From ZC4RG35 sp040878345 (GTDB lineage Bacteria > Actinomycetota > Acidimicrobiia > Spongiisociales > ZC4RG35), in the NCBI GenBank assembly GCA_040878345.1, contig JBBDML010000018.1:62001-126000 (forward strand): a DNA stretch of 64,000 nucleotides. Direction: 5' to 3'. Shown here piece after piece: positions 48,962 through 57,722 of this stretch. Within the stretch, counting starts at the first letter, position 1. Each line of letters starts with the position of its first letter. The notes beneath the pieces were generated by a model. It had not been told where the DNA came from and ran no database searches. It saw only the letters and a program-made list of their open reading frames with translations. The position numbers were made by a program, and so were the translations under genes.

Positions 48962-50092
48962 ATGCCCGAGAATCTTCACGCCCGAGCCATCTCCATCGGA
49001 TTGGTCCTGGCGCTGTTGGTCGCGGTGTTCTCAATGGACTACACCGTCAGCAGCGGCGACACGCTTGGTCATATCGCCAAGGAGAACCACGTCTCCCTGT
49101 CCGACCTCATCGCCGCCAACGACATCTCCAACCCCAATCTCATCCATCCCGGGCAGGTCCTGGTGATACCCGGCCAGGGAGGCAAGCCCGACGTGGTCCA
49201 TGTCGTCGCCAGGGGAGAGACCCTGGGCCGGATCGCCGGCAAGTACGGGTCGACGACCTCCGCCCTCGCCTCGGCAAACGGGATCTCCAACCCGAACCTG
49301 ATCCGGATCGGCCAGAAGTTGACCGTCCCTGCCGGCGGTGGTGGATCCAGCGATGGTGGCAGCCACGACCCCAACGTGAGGAGCGCCGGCTACCACGTCG
49401 TCAAGTCGGGCGAGATCCTGTCCTCGATAGCCTCCCAGCACCCCGGGGTCACCGCCGAGCAGATCGCCGCCTCCAACGGGATCATTGGGGGGACGATCTA
49501 CAGCGGCACCAGGCTGTTCCTCGACGGCCCCTCCTTCGTCGGGAAGGGAACCGGGTCCGACCTGGTCTACACCGTGAATAGCGGGGACCGGCTGGGGGAC
49601 ATCGCCCACGCCCACCACGTCTCGGTCTCCAGCATCATCTCGGCCAACGACATCTCGAACCCCAACCTGATCCGCTCCGGCCAGACGCTGACCATCCCCA
49701 CTGGGTCCCATTGGGTTTGCCCGGTCGAGGGCGCCACCTTCTTCAACGACTGGGGATTCCCGAGAGGCAGCGGCCGCTACCACGAGGGGAACGATCTCTT
49801 CGCCCCGAGGGGCACGCCGGTGAGAGCCCCGGTGTCGGGTGTGGTCTCCTTCAAGACGGGGCTCATCGGCGGCAAGCAGTTCAACCTGAGTGGCTCCGAC
49901 GGGATCATGTACCTCGGCAGCCATCTCAACGAGTTCGGGACCAGCGGGAAGGTGGATGCCGGGGAGGTCGTCGGTTATGTTGGCAGCTCGGGCAACGCCG
50001 AAGGGACCAGGTCTCATCTCCATTTCGGGATGTATCACAAAGGCGGGGTGATAAACCCCTATCCGAGTCTCATCGAGAACGGCTGCAAGTAG
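48962..50092 (+). CDS. Secreted LysM and M23 peptidase protein
   Basis: 376 residues. A signal peptide (AISIGLVLALLVAVFS) is followed by four LysM modules: about 27-70 (YTVSSGDTLGHIAKENHVSLSDLIAANDISNPNLIHPGQVLVIP), 78-122, 144-188 (degenerate) and 202-246, then an M23 endopeptidase domain from about residue 255: YHEGNDLFAPRGTPVRAPVSGVV and SHLHFGMY (HxH zinc site). It probably cleaves peptidoglycan cross-links in growth or division. AAGGAG 13 nt before the ATG sits in a GAAGG/CCTTC hairpin. Confidence 0.9.
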   Translation: MPENLHARAISIGLVLALLVAVFSMDYTVSSGDTLGHIAKENHVSLSDLIAANDISNPNLIHPGQVLVIPGQGGKPDVVHVVARGETLGRIAGKYGSTTSALASANGISNPNLIRIGQKLTVPAGGGGSSDGGSHDPNVRSAGYHVVKSGEILSSIASQHPGVTAEQIAASNGIIGGTIYSGTRLFLDGPSFVGKGTGSDLVYTVNSGDRLGDIAHAHHVSVSSIISANDISNPNLIRSGQTLTIPTGSHWVCPVEGATFFNDWGFPRGSGRYHEGNDLFAPRGTPVRAPVSGVVSFKTGLIGGKQFNLSGSDGIMYLGSHLNEFGTSGKVDAGEVVGYVGSSGNAEGTRSHLHFGMYHKGGVINPYPSLIENGCK

Positions 50093-50112
50093 CGCTCAGG
50101 GCCGCATGAGCT

Positions 50113-50131
50113 CGGACCGGTGACGGGTCCG
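50113..50131. terminator. Hairpin between convergent genes
   Basis: CGGACC, loop ggtgacg, GGTCCG: a 6-bp stem, 20 bp after the LysM-M23 stop and 15 bp before the DUF885 stop on the other strand. No T-tract. Confidence 0.4.
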
Positions 50132-50145
50132 GCTGACGGCTCCGG

Positions 50146-51801
50146 TCACGACATGACCTGGCGGAGATGGTCGAGACGGATCGCCCCGGCCTCCAGCATC
50201 CGCCGGTGGAAGTCCCTGCGGTCGAAGCCACCACCCTCACGGCGCATGGCGTCGTCCCTGATGTCGAGGATCTCACGCTCGCCCACTTTGTAGGAGATGG
50301 CCTGGCCGATCCAACCCAGGTACCGCTTCACCTCCGACTCGGAGACGTCGTGGGGTGTCAGCCCGATCTGCTCCATGTAGTCGACGGCCTGGTGGTATCC
50401 CCAGGTGTCGCCGGCGTGGAGAGGCGCATCGCCCGGTATCGCCAGCTCCAGCTGACAGCCGATGTCCACCACCACCCGGGCGGCGCGGAACAGCTGGCTG
50501 GCCAGCATGCCGAGCCGGTACTCCGGCTTCTCGAAGAACCCGAGCTCGTCCATAAGCCTTTCGGCGTATAGGGCCCAGCCCTCACCTGCGCCGGCATACC
50601 AGATCAGCATGCGATGGGCGCGGGAGAGCTTCTCCCTCAACAGGACCGCGGTGCCGGCCTGGAGGTGATGACCGGGAAAGCCCTCGTGATAGGCGGTCGA
50701 GACCTCCTGCCAGTAGGGAAGGCGCTCGCGCTCCCCGGGGGAGTACCAGATCGAGCCAGACCTGTAGCCATCTTCGGAGGGGCCGACGTACCAGGCGCCC
50801 AAGGCGCCCCCTAGTGGCGCGATGTTGACTGTGACCCTCTTGAGTTGCTCGGGTACGTCGAAGTGGACCCCGTCGAGCTGGGCGATCGCCTGTTGCTGGA
50901 CCCCTTGGACGAAGTCGACGAATTCCTGGCGGGTGGCAGCCGATCGGTCGGGGTCGTGGTCGAGGAGGGCGACGATCTCATCGAGAGTCATGGAGGAGTC
51001 GAACTCCGCCGCGGTGCGTTTCATCTCGCCCCTCAGACGGTGGAGCTCGGACCATCCCCAGTCGTAGGTCTCGATGGGATCGATCCTCATCCCAAGGAAC
51101 TGGTCGGTCCCCATCAGGTAGCGATCGACTCCCACCGCGTCGGACTGCCGTGCCACCGGCAGGTAGTCGGACCTCAGCCAATCGGCGAACCGCCGGCACG
51201 CCGACATGGCCAGTTCCACCGCCGGGGCCACGGCATCGGGATCGGCGCCGACGGCGGCCGCCTCACCGGAAAAGGCGAGGAATCGTGAATCGTCCGCGGC
51301 AGCCTCTTCGGCCTGCTCCAGGACCGACTCTGCCTGGCGCCTTGCCACCACCTCGCCGGCGGCGATGCCCACCGACAACGAGCGTGCATAGCCATCGAGC
51401 GTCGATGGGAAGGCTTCGAGACGCGCCTTGATCGCCTCCCAGGCGGCGGGGTCCCCCTTGTGCATCACATCGAAGACATCCCGCGCTTGCTGGAATGGAC
51501 TGAAGGTGTGATTGAGGTCCCACGACCACCACCTGTGCTCAGCTTCCAACAGCCTCTCCTCGAGCCAGCCCGTGAGGACCGTTGCAGCGAAGGCCTGGGG
51601 CTCATCGGGGTGGTCGAGATGCCGGGCCAGCTCGTCACGGGTCGTCCTGAACAGATCGGTGCGGGCCTGGTGGCCCTCCGGCGAGTAATCGGTGGACAGA
51701 TGCTCTCGCCCGACGTCTATGCCTGCGATGGTGGCGCCGGTCGGATCCAGTCCGGCGTAGGCGTCAGTGAAGCGGTCGGATATCTCGAAGGGCGTGATCA
51801 T
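50146..51801 (-). CDS. DUF885 family putative metallopeptidase
   Basis: 551 residues. The family zinc-binding motif is STAYHEGFPGHHLQ (HExxxHH-like), followed by GAGEGWALYAERL with the third acidic ligand. IWYSPGERERLPYWQ and the all-helical architecture fit DUF885 peptidases. Cytosolic; no signal. TAGCCT 8 nt before the ATG at 51801; a longer in-frame start at 51825 is rejected. Confidence 0.85.
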   Translation of the reverse strand: MITPFEISDRFTDAYAGLDPTGATIAGIDVGREHLSTDYSPEGHQARTDLFRTTRDELARHLDHPDEPQAFAATVLTGWLEERLLEAEHRWWSWDLNHTFSPFQQARDVFDVMHKGDPAAWEAIKARLEAFPSTLDGYARSLSVGIAAGEVVARRQAESVLEQAEEAAADDSRFLAFSGEAAAVGADPDAVAPAVELAMSACRRFADWLRSDYLPVARQSDAVGVDRYLMGTDQFLGMRIDPIETYDWGWSELHRLRGEMKRTAAEFDSSMTLDEIVALLDHDPDRSAATRQEFVDFVQGVQQQAIAQLDGVHFDVPEQLKRVTVNIAPLGGALGAWYVGPSEDGYRSGSIWYSPGERERLPYWQEVSTAYHEGFPGHHLQAGTAVLLREKLSRAHRMLIWYAGAGEGWALYAERLMDELGFFEKPEYRLGMLASQLFRAARVVVDIGCQLELAIPGDAPLHAGDTWGYHQAVDYMEQIGLTPHDVSESEVKRYLGWIGQAISYKVGEREILDIRDDAMRREGGGFDRRDFHRRMLEAGAIRLDHLRQVMS

Positions 51802-51809
51802 GGGGGTGG

Positions 51810-51849
51810 AGGCTAAACCGGCCAAACCCCCCGCCCCACCCGATAGCCT
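51810..51849. promoter_or_regulatory. Divergent -10 boxes (DUF885 and phosphotransferase genes)
   Basis: On the minus strand TAGCCT (51810-51815) lies 8 nt before the ATG at 51801. On the plus strand TAGCCT (51844-51849) lies 8 nt before the GTG at 51858. The two boxes are mirror images. Confidence 0.45.
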
Positions 51850-51857
51850 CGCCGGCT

Positions 51858-52907
51858 GTGGACGACTTGATCGAGGTGAGGCCGGACGAGCGCTTCGACG
51901 TCGACGCTCTCACCGCCTGGCTCGAGAACCTCGAGGAAGCGCCTCCCGGAAGGCCGCGGGTCACTCAGTTCGGCGGTGGGAAGGCAAACCTGACCTATCT
52001 GCTCAGCTTCGACGATGGCGGCGAGCTGGTGCTGCGAAGACCTCCGCTGGGCCCGGTAGCCGAAGGGTCACATGACATGAGCCGTGAGCACCGTGTCCTG
52101 TCCCGACTGTGGCGGGCATTCGACAAGGCGCCCCGGGCGCTGGCCCTGTGCGAGGACCCCGAGGTCATCGGTGGCTCCTTTCTGATCATGGAGCGAAGGC
52201 ATGGGGTGGTGGTGAGGGGCGTCATACCGCCCGGGTTTGGAGGCGGCGCCGACCCGGTGGCCAACCGGAGCCTGTCGGGGGTGGTGGTCGACACCTTGGC
52301 CGAGCTCCACGCGGTGAACCCCGATGAATGTGGTCTCGGCGCTCTCGGGCACCCCGACGGCTACCTGCTCAGGCAGGTCGAGGGGTGGGCACGTCGCTGG
52401 GAGAACGCGCGCGATGGAGACGATCCGGTCGCCGACGAGGTGACCGCCTGGCTGCTTGAACGACTCCCGACCTCCCCACCCCCCACCATGCTCCACAACG
52501 ACTGGAGATTGGACAACATGGCGGTCTCGCCGGACGACCCGGGGCGGTGCGTAGCCGTGTACGACTGGGACATGGCCACCCGGGGGGATCCGCTCACCGA
52601 CCTGGGGACCCTGATGGGGTCTTGGTTCGACCCGGGCGAAGCCGCCGACACCCTGGGGATGATGCCGACTACCGCGCCGGGGTGGATGGATCGGGCGGCG
52701 GCGGTGTCCCGATACGGGCAGGTCTCGGGTCGCGACCTGGGCTCCATCGCCTGGTACATGGTGTTCGGGTCGTGGAAGCTGGGGATCATCCTCCAGCAGA
52801 TCCACATCCGGTGGTTGCGGGGCCAGACTCTCGACGACCGCTTCCGCGATCTGGGTCAGGGTGCCCGCCAACTGTTCAGACTCGCCGCCGACCGCCGATC
52901 TCAGTAG
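51858..52907 (+). CDS. Phosphotransferase (aminoglycoside-kinase fold, ACAD10/11-type)
   Basis: 349 residues with the APH/choline-kinase fold: GGGKANLTYLLSF, LVLRRPPLGPVAEGSHDMSREHRVL, FLIMERRHGVVVRG, the catalytic TMLHNDWRLDNM (Brenner-like motif, Asp in place) and VYDWDMATRGDPLTDLGTLM (metal-binding DxD). This branch, close to ACAD10/11, acts on acyl-CoA-linked or hydroxy-acyl substrates rather than antibiotics. The end overlaps cobO (convergent). Confidence 0.86.
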   Translation: MDDLIEVRPDERFDVDALTAWLENLEEAPPGRPRVTQFGGGKANLTYLLSFDDGGELVLRRPPLGPVAEGSHDMSREHRVLSRLWRAFDKAPRALALCEDPEVIGGSFLIMERRHGVVVRGVIPPGFGGGADPVANRSLSGVVVDTLAELHAVNPDECGLGALGHPDGYLLRQVEGWARRWENARDGDDPVADEVTAWLLERLPTSPPPTMLHNDWRLDNMAVSPDDPGRCVAVYDWDMATRGDPLTDLGTLMGSWFDPGEAADTLGMMPTTAPGWMDRAAAVSRYGQVSGRDLGSIAWYMVFGSWKLGIILQQIHIRWLRGQTLDDRFRDLGQGARQLFRLAADRRSQ

Positions 52908-53625
52908 TCGATCCCCCGGCGGGCGATGATCCCCTGGTCGAATGCGTGCTTGACCTTGACCATCTCGGTGACGGTGTCGGNNNNNNNNNNNNNNNNNNNN
53001 NNNNNNNNNNNNNNNNNNNNNNNNNNNNNNNNNNNNNNNNNNNNNNNNNNNNNNNNNNNNNNNNNNNNNNNNNNNNNNNNATGATCCCCTGGTCGAATGC
53101 GTGCTTGACCTTGACCATCTCGGTGACGGTGTCGGCAAGCTCGATCAGCTCGGCGGGAGCGTCGCGCCCGGTGATGAAGACGTTGACTCGCTCCGGCCGC
53201 TCCCTCAGGGCCTTCACTACGTCCCCGACCGCGACCCACCCCCAGTTGACCGGATACGTGACCTCGTCTAGGACCACGAGGTCATACGCCCCTGAGGCGA
53301 TGAGGCCACTGGCATGACGCCAAGCCTCCCGGGCAACGGCCTCCGACTCCTCCATGTCCTCGGAGTCCCAGGTGAACCCGTCGCCCAATGCCCACCAGTC
53401 CATCCCCACCTGGCGACCAAGCTTCTCCTCGCCGACACTCCACTCCCCCGACTTGAGGAACTGGACCACCGCCACCTTCCAGCCCCTGGCCACCGCCCGC
53501 ATCGCGGTCCCGAAGGCTGCGGTCGACTTTCCTTTGCCGTCGCCGGTGTTGATCAGGACCAGCGACGGCCGACGCGCATCGGCTTTGGGGGGAGGGGTGG
53601 TCGGCGGGGTATGACGGTCGCTCAA
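52901..53625 (-). CDS. cobO: Cob(I)alamin adenosyltransferase, split by a false gap
   Basis: SLVLINTGDGKGKSTAAFGTAMRAVARG (P-loop, CobA/CobO/BtuR family), VVQFLKSGEW, DLVVLDEVTYPVNWG and VFITGRDAPAELIELADTVTEMVKVKHAFDQGI followed by IARRGIDY. Removing the 100 Ns and one 55-bp copy leaves 570 nt, 189 aa, in frame. It converts cob(I)alamin to adenosylcobalamin. TTG start with TTGA overlap to btuD; function fits import of the vitamin by the same operon. Confidence 0.92.
52926..53135. other. 100-N scaffold gap (52981-53080) with 55-bp identical flanks
   Basis: 52926-52980 and 53081-53135 are identical over 55 bases. Contigs sharing an exact overlap of this size were joined with filler. The reading frame of cobO is restored exactly when one copy and the Ns are removed. 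Confidence 0.93.
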
Positions 53626-54374
53626 TGCCTGCGCCTGCCCGGAACCACGGTCGGGCCCTCGGCGTCACGGATCACTCGCACCGAGTCACCGTAATGCGGC
53701 CGGAGGATCTCCTCGACCAGCACCCGGGACGGGGCGCCTTCGGCCATGATCACCCCATCGGCGAGAAGGGCCAGACGCTGACAGAACCGTCCGGCCAGGG
53801 TCAGATCATGGATGGCGGTGACCACGGTGAGCCTCTCACTCAGCCGCAACTCGTCGATGACCTCCAGCACCTCGATGGCGTGCCCGATGTCGAGGTTGGC
53901 GGTGGGCTCGTCGAGAAGCAGCACCGGGGCGCCCTGAGCCAGGGCCCGTGCCAGCACCGCTCTCTGCGCCTCGCCTCCGGACAGAGTCCCCAATGGCCGA
54001 TGGGCGATGTCGACCAGGTCGAGCTTGGCCAGTGCGGCCTCGACCGCCTCACGGTCGCGGCGACCTTCCCTGCCCAGGTAGCCGATGTGTGGCGACCGCC
54101 CCAGCATCACGTAATCAGCCACCCCCATCTGCTCGGGCATGGCCGGCCGTTGGGGCATCCATGCGATGTCGTGCCCCGCTATCGGCCCCTCCTCACGAAG
54201 CCCGACCACCCCGGTGTGCTCGACCAGGCCCACTGCGGTCTTGAGCATCGTCGACTTGCCCGCGCCATTGGGGCCGATCAGGCCCACCCAGTCACCATCA
54301 CCGACGGCGAGTGACACCGGGCCCAGGGCCCGCCTCCCCGCGTAGAAGACCTCAACCGCGTCCCATCCGATCAT
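53622..54374 (-). CDS. btuD: ABC transporter ATPase (BtuD/FepC type)
   Basis: 250 residues. Walker A GPNGAGKST (about residues 34-42), Q-loop WMPQRPA, signature LSGGEAQRAVLARAL, Walker B VLLLDEPTANLD and H-loop AIHDLTLAGRFC. ATPase of an importer for cobalamin or siderophores; the riboswitch and cobO make cobalamin most likely. ATGA overlap with the permease. Confidence 0.93.
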   Translation of the reverse strand: MIGWDAVEVFYAGRRALGPVSLAVGDGDWVGLIGPNGAGKSTMLKTAVGLVEHTGVVGLREEGPIAGHDIAWMPQRPAMPEQMGVADYVMLGRSPHIGYLGREGRRDREAVEAALAKLDLVDIAHRPLGTLSGGEAQRAVLARALAQGAPVLLLDEPTANLDIGHAIEVLEVIDELRLSERLTVVTAIHDLTLAGRFCQRLALLADGVIMAEGAPSRVLVEEILRPHYGDSVRVIRDAEGPTVVPGRRRH

Positions 54375-55405
54375 CGGGGCACCCTCGAGGTCCGTAGCAC
54401 CAGCACGAAGAACGGAGCGCCGAGGAAGGCGGTGACCACTCCAATCGGGAGCTCCGCCGGTGACAGCAGGGTCCGGGCCACCACATCCGCCGACATCATG
54501 AACACCGCCCCGAAGATCATCGAGAGCGGGAGGATGACCCGATAGCTCCATCCGAAGGCGAGACGGATGATGTGAGGGACGATGATCCCGACGAACCCGA
54601 TCAACCCGCTGACCGAGACCGCGGCGGCCGTGGCAAGGGTGGCAGCCAGGACCACCAGGATCCGGACCCGATCGACTTTGACCCCCAAAGCCCTGGCCTC
54701 GTCGTCACCAACGCTGAGGACGTCGAGCAGACGACGCGCCCCGAGCAACACCAGCCCGGCCACCGCGGTGTAAGGAGCCATGGTCCAAACCTCGTCCCAC
54801 CCCACTGTGGTCAGTCGCCCCAGGATCCAGGAGTAGACCTCGCGGAGGGTGTCGACCCGTCTTTGGAGCAGGTAGGTCTGAACCGCAGTGGCGAAAGCGG
54901 CGACCGCCACGCCGGCCAGGATCAAAGAGGTGGTGGTTCTCCCTCCGACCGACCGCCCCAGCGAGTAGGTGACGAACACCGCGGCCAGCCCCCCGGCGAA
55001 GGCCAGTGGGGCAACGGTCCATGGCTCGGCGCCAGAGCCCAATGCCGCAGTGGCCCCCAAGCCGGCACCGGCAGCGACCCCGAGCAGATAGGGGTCGGCC
55101 AGCGGGTTCTTGAACACGCCCTGGTAGGCAGCCCCCGATATCGCCAGCACCGACCCGACGAGGCCGCCCAGCACCACCCTCGGGAAGCGGATCTCGTAGA
55201 GGATCCGCAGCTGGATTCGATCGAGGCCATGGCCGACCTCGATGAGGGGGAGCCCATCGACCAGAGCCATCAATGCCCCGCCAGCCGGGATCGGTGCCGC
55301 CCCCACGGTCAGCCCCACCCCGGCAGCGAGCAACAGCACCACCAGGCCGATGGCCACCTGATGCCATCGGAGCCTGGCGGACTTGGCGGTCGCTGCGGTG
55401 GTCAC
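54371..55405 (-). CDS. btuC: ABC transporter permease (BtuC/FecCD family)
   Basis: 344 residues, about ten helices. RIPRVVLGGLVGSVLAISGAAYQGVFKNPLADPYLLGVAAGAGLGA-like N-terminal block (here EIRFPRVVLGG), LILAGVAVAAFATA and VSGLIGFVGIIVPHIIRLAFG match FecCD permeases. The GTG at 55405 is chosen; it lies 12 bp after the binding-protein stop. Inner-membrane pore of the cobalamin importer. Confidence 0.93.
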   Translation of the reverse strand: MTTAATAKSARLRWHQVAIGLVVLLLAAGVGLTVGAAPIPAGGALMALVDGLPLIEVGHGLDRIQLRILYEIRFPRVVLGGLVGSVLAISGAAYQGVFKNPLADPYLLGVAAGAGLGATAALGSGAEPWTVAPLAFAGGLAAVFVTYSLGRSVGGRTTTSLILAGVAVAAFATAVQTYLLQRRVDTLREVYSWILGRLTTVGWDEVWTMAPYTAVAGLVLLGARRLLDVLSVGDDEARALGVKVDRVRILVVLAATLATAAAVSVSGLIGFVGIIVPHIIRLAFGWSYRVILPLSMIFGAVFMMSADVVARTLLSPAELPIGVVTAFLGAPFFVLVLRTSRVPR

Positions 55406-55416
55406 CGTCCGAGGGC

Positions 55417-56379
55417 TCAGCCCTGATCGCTGATTGCGTCGGCTATGGCCCGTGCCAGGTCGACGATCCTGGGGCCCCAACGTGACGCGATGTCGGAATC
55501 GAGCTCGATGATGTCACCCTGAATCACCGCGGTCATCACATCCCATCCCGGGCGAGCCGCCACCGTCTCCGCCGACTCCCCGTAGAGGGTGTTTGCCAGG
55601 AAGATGATGCCGGGGTCGGCGAGCACGATGTACTCGCCGGAGAGTTGGGGATAGCCCGACCCTCCGTTATCGGCCTCGTCGGCGATGTTGACCAAGCCGA
55701 ACAGCTTGTATATCTGGCCGAAGAAGGTGCTCGAGGTGACGGTGTAGAAGGTGGAGTCGATCTCGTGGTAGTAGGTCCTCCCCTCCCCGGCGCCGGCGGC
55801 GCCGGCCACGATCTCGGCCAGGTCGGCCTCGATGCGCTGGTTCACCTCGGCGGCGGCCTCCTCGTGGCCTGTGGCCAGCCCCAGTGATTCGATCTGGCGG
55901 TAGACACCTGGGACGTCGACCGCGGCGTCGAAGTGGATCACCGGTACTCCGACTGCCTCCAGGCCGGCGATCAGGTCCCCCGGGTCGTAGGCCACAACCA
56001 CCAGGTCGGGCCGATAGCCGAGTATTGCCTCGATATTGGGGGTGAAACCCGAGAGCTCCGTGATCGGGGCCTCGGCCGGGTAATTCGATTGATCGTCGAC
56101 GGCCACCACCTGGGGGCCGGCACCGATCTCGAAGAGCATCTCGGTGGCGACCGTCGACAGTGAGACGATGCTCTCGGGCCTGGTCTCGATGCTCACCGAC
56201 CCGTTGTCGGCCGCGATCGTCACCGGGAACCCATCGGGGACCGAGGTGGTGGCGTGGGCGGTGGTGGCGGTGGCGCCAGCCGTGGTGACGGTTGCCGGCG
56301 AGGTGGTGGTCTCCGCCGTCGGCGTGGCGCAGGCAGCCGCCAACACCAGCATCACCGCGATCGATGCGGTCTTTCTCAT
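55417..56379 (-). CDS. btuF: Cobalamin-type ABC binding lipoprotein (BtuF-like)
   Basis: 320 residues. Signal peptide with lipobox LAAAC (C17), Thr/Ala linker, then a class III binding-protein fold: RPESIVSLSTVATEMLFEIGAGPQVVAVDDQSNYP, LSGFTPNIEAILGYRPDLVVV, VPVIHFDA and DIIELDSDIASRWGPRIVD. It captures cobalamin outside the membrane. The ATG at 56379 is chosen because GGAGG lies 8 nt upstream. Confidence 0.92.
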   Translation of the reverse strand: MRKTASIAVMLVLAAACATPTAETTTSPATVTTAGATATTAHATTSVPDGFPVTIAADNGSVSIETRPESIVSLSTVATEMLFEIGAGPQVVAVDDQSNYPAEAPITELSGFTPNIEAILGYRPDLVVVAYDPGDLIAGLEAVGVPVIHFDAAVDVPGVYRQIESLGLATGHEEAAAEVNQRIEADLAEIVAGAAGAGEGRTYYHEIDSTFYTVTSSTFFGQIYKLFGLVNIADEADNGGSGYPQLSGEYIVLADPGIIFLANTLYGESAETVAARPGWDVMTAVIQGDIIELDSDIASRWGPRIVDLARAIADAISDQG

Positions 56380-56384
56380 GGACA

Positions 56385-56405
56385 CATCCTCCGATCTGGA
56401 GGATG
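56385..56405 (-). promoter_or_regulatory. Shine-Dalgarno-sequestering hairpin of the cobalamin riboswitch
   Basis: On the RNA: CATCCTCC, loop agatc, GGAGGATG. The 3' arm holds the btuF ribosome-binding site, 8 nt before the ATG. Its pairing would block translation when the aptamer upstream is in the bound state. Confidence 0.75.
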
Positions 56406-56469
56406 AAGAGGTCGGTGGCTTTCCCTGAGCCGCACGGTTCCGTCTTCACCCGAGACTTTCTCGTGGCCC

Positions 56470-56592
56470 CGAAGGTCAGGCGACCTGGCTCGTCCCCCCG
56501 GTTCGGGGGGCTTCACAGTTGCGGGACAGCACCGGGATCAACCGGCTTCGCTGCCTTCGAAGCACCTGTCGTTCGTCGACAGGCAGGTGGAG
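56470..56592 (-). ncRNA. Cobalamin riboswitch upstream of btuF
   Basis: On the minus strand: the hallmark GGTGCTGTCCCGCAACTGTGA and, after a C-rich hairpin, GAGCCAGGTCGCCTGACC. CGAAGG (56554-56559) pairs with CCTTCG (56470-56475) as P1, giving a compact ~90-nt core. A CACCTG...CAGGTG hairpin lies just 5' of the core. It senses adenosyl- or other cobalamin and would shut off btuF translation. The class (I or II) needs a covariance search. Confidence 0.9.
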
Positions 56593-56618
56593 GATGCTAG
56601 CGGGGGCTCCCCCGGCCC

Positions 56619-57716
56619 TCAGCTCAGATCGTCGGTGAGAAATCCGAGGGTGACCTCGAAGGTCATCTGGGTCCCATCCCGCAGCACCACGACTTCGATG
56701 GAGGAGCCGGGGCGATGTGCCCTCACCTGTGCCACCAGGTCGCCGCGTGACTGCACCGTCACGCCACCCAGCCTGATCACGACGTCGCCAACCTCGAGCC
56801 CGGCTCCTTCTGCCGAGGTGCCGGGGATGATCTCGGTGATCACCGCGCCCGCCCTCCCGGTGGAGGCGTCGTCGACCGATACCCCGAGGAACGGGGTCTC
56901 GATGGGGTCTCCGGAGACTATGGAGTCGGCGTACTCGACCGCGATCTCGCTGGGCACGGCGAACCCCACTCCGTCGTTGGCCCCGGAGAGGCTGTAGATC
57001 GAGACATTGATCCCGACCACCTCACCGACCCGGTTGATCAGAGCCCCACCCGAGTTACCAGGGTTGATGGCGGCATCGGTCTGCACCATGGAGACACAAG
57101 TGTCCTGACCACAGTTGGTCTGGTCGACGGCGGAGATGATGCCGGCGGTCACAGTGGAGGCGAGGCCCCAAGGGCTGCCCACCGCGATGGCCAGCTGGCC
57201 AACCCTCGGCTTCTCGGTGGCAAAGACCGCGGCCGGGAGGTCGGTGCTCCCGATCTCGACCACCGCGATGTCGACACCGGCGGCCGAGCCGAGCACGGTC
57301 CCCGTCACCTGCTCGCCGTCACTGAGTCTGACACTGACTGTCTGGTCAGAACCGACCACGTGGGCCGCGGTGATCACCAGCCCCCGGTCGGCGTCGTAGA
57401 TCACCCCGGAGCCGACGCCGGACGAAGTTTGGATGTGGACCACCGAAGGGAGGATCACCGCCGCGGCGTCTGCGATCGGCTCCTCGCCTTCGAGGAAGCT
57501 GGGGGCCTCGACCTCGATCTCGGGTGCGGTGGTGGTCGTCCCCACGATCGAGACGATGTCCGAGGGCCCCGAGGGTGTTACGAATTGGAGGAGAACCGCT
57601 ACCAGGGCGGCGACCCCGGCGAAGTAGGCAACTGCGAGCCACGGCCCGCTCAGGCCCTTCTTCCTCGGCTGGTCGGGCTGAGGCGAGGTCAGGTCGGGAT
57701 GCTCCTCATTGTCCAT
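56619..57716 (-). CDS. HtrA/DegP-like serine protease with PDZ domain
   Basis: 365 residues. One N-terminal membrane helix (residues 27-45), trypsin-like domain with triad H119 (ITAAHVV), D149 (GVDIAVVEI) and S222 (NPGNSGGAL), then a PDZ domain from about residue 270 (PFLGVSVDD, VITEIIPGTSAEGAGLEVGDVVIRLGG). Membrane-anchored, protease domain outside: envelope protein quality control. TAAGGT lies 6 nt before the ATG; an overlapping TTGACA and palindrome lie further upstream. Confidence 0.92.
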   Translation of the reverse strand: MDNEEHPDLTSPQPDQPRKKGLSGPWLAVAYFAGVAALVAVLLQFVTPSGPSDIVSIVGTTTTAPEIEVEAPSFLEGEEPIADAAAVILPSVVHIQTSSGVGSGVIYDADRGLVITAAHVVGSDQTVSVRLSDGEQVTGTVLGSAAGVDIAVVEIGSTDLPAAVFATEKPRVGQLAIAVGSPWGLASTVTAGIISAVDQTNCGQDTCVSMVQTDAAINPGNSGGALINRVGEVVGINVSIYSLSGANDGVGFAVPSEIAVEYADSIVSGDPIETPFLGVSVDDASTGRAGAVITEIIPGTSAEGAGLEVGDVVIRLGGVTVQSRGDLVAQVRAHRPGSSIEVVVLRDGTQMTFEVTLGFLTDDLS

Positions 57717-57722
57717 GCCTCG

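Noticed and set aside
48895..48990. Resemblance to a c-di-AMP (ydaO-type) riboswitch before the LysM-M23 gene.
   Set aside because: A few matches occur (GCGGAGCGG, GGGGCTGAA, a GAAGG/CCTTC hairpin), but the conserved core is missing and the region would run into the coding start; not enough to call.
53081..53135. A genuine 55-bp direct repeat flanking the Ns.
   Set aside because: Identical to the left contig end over its full length and restores cobO when collapsed; best explained by assembly overlap.
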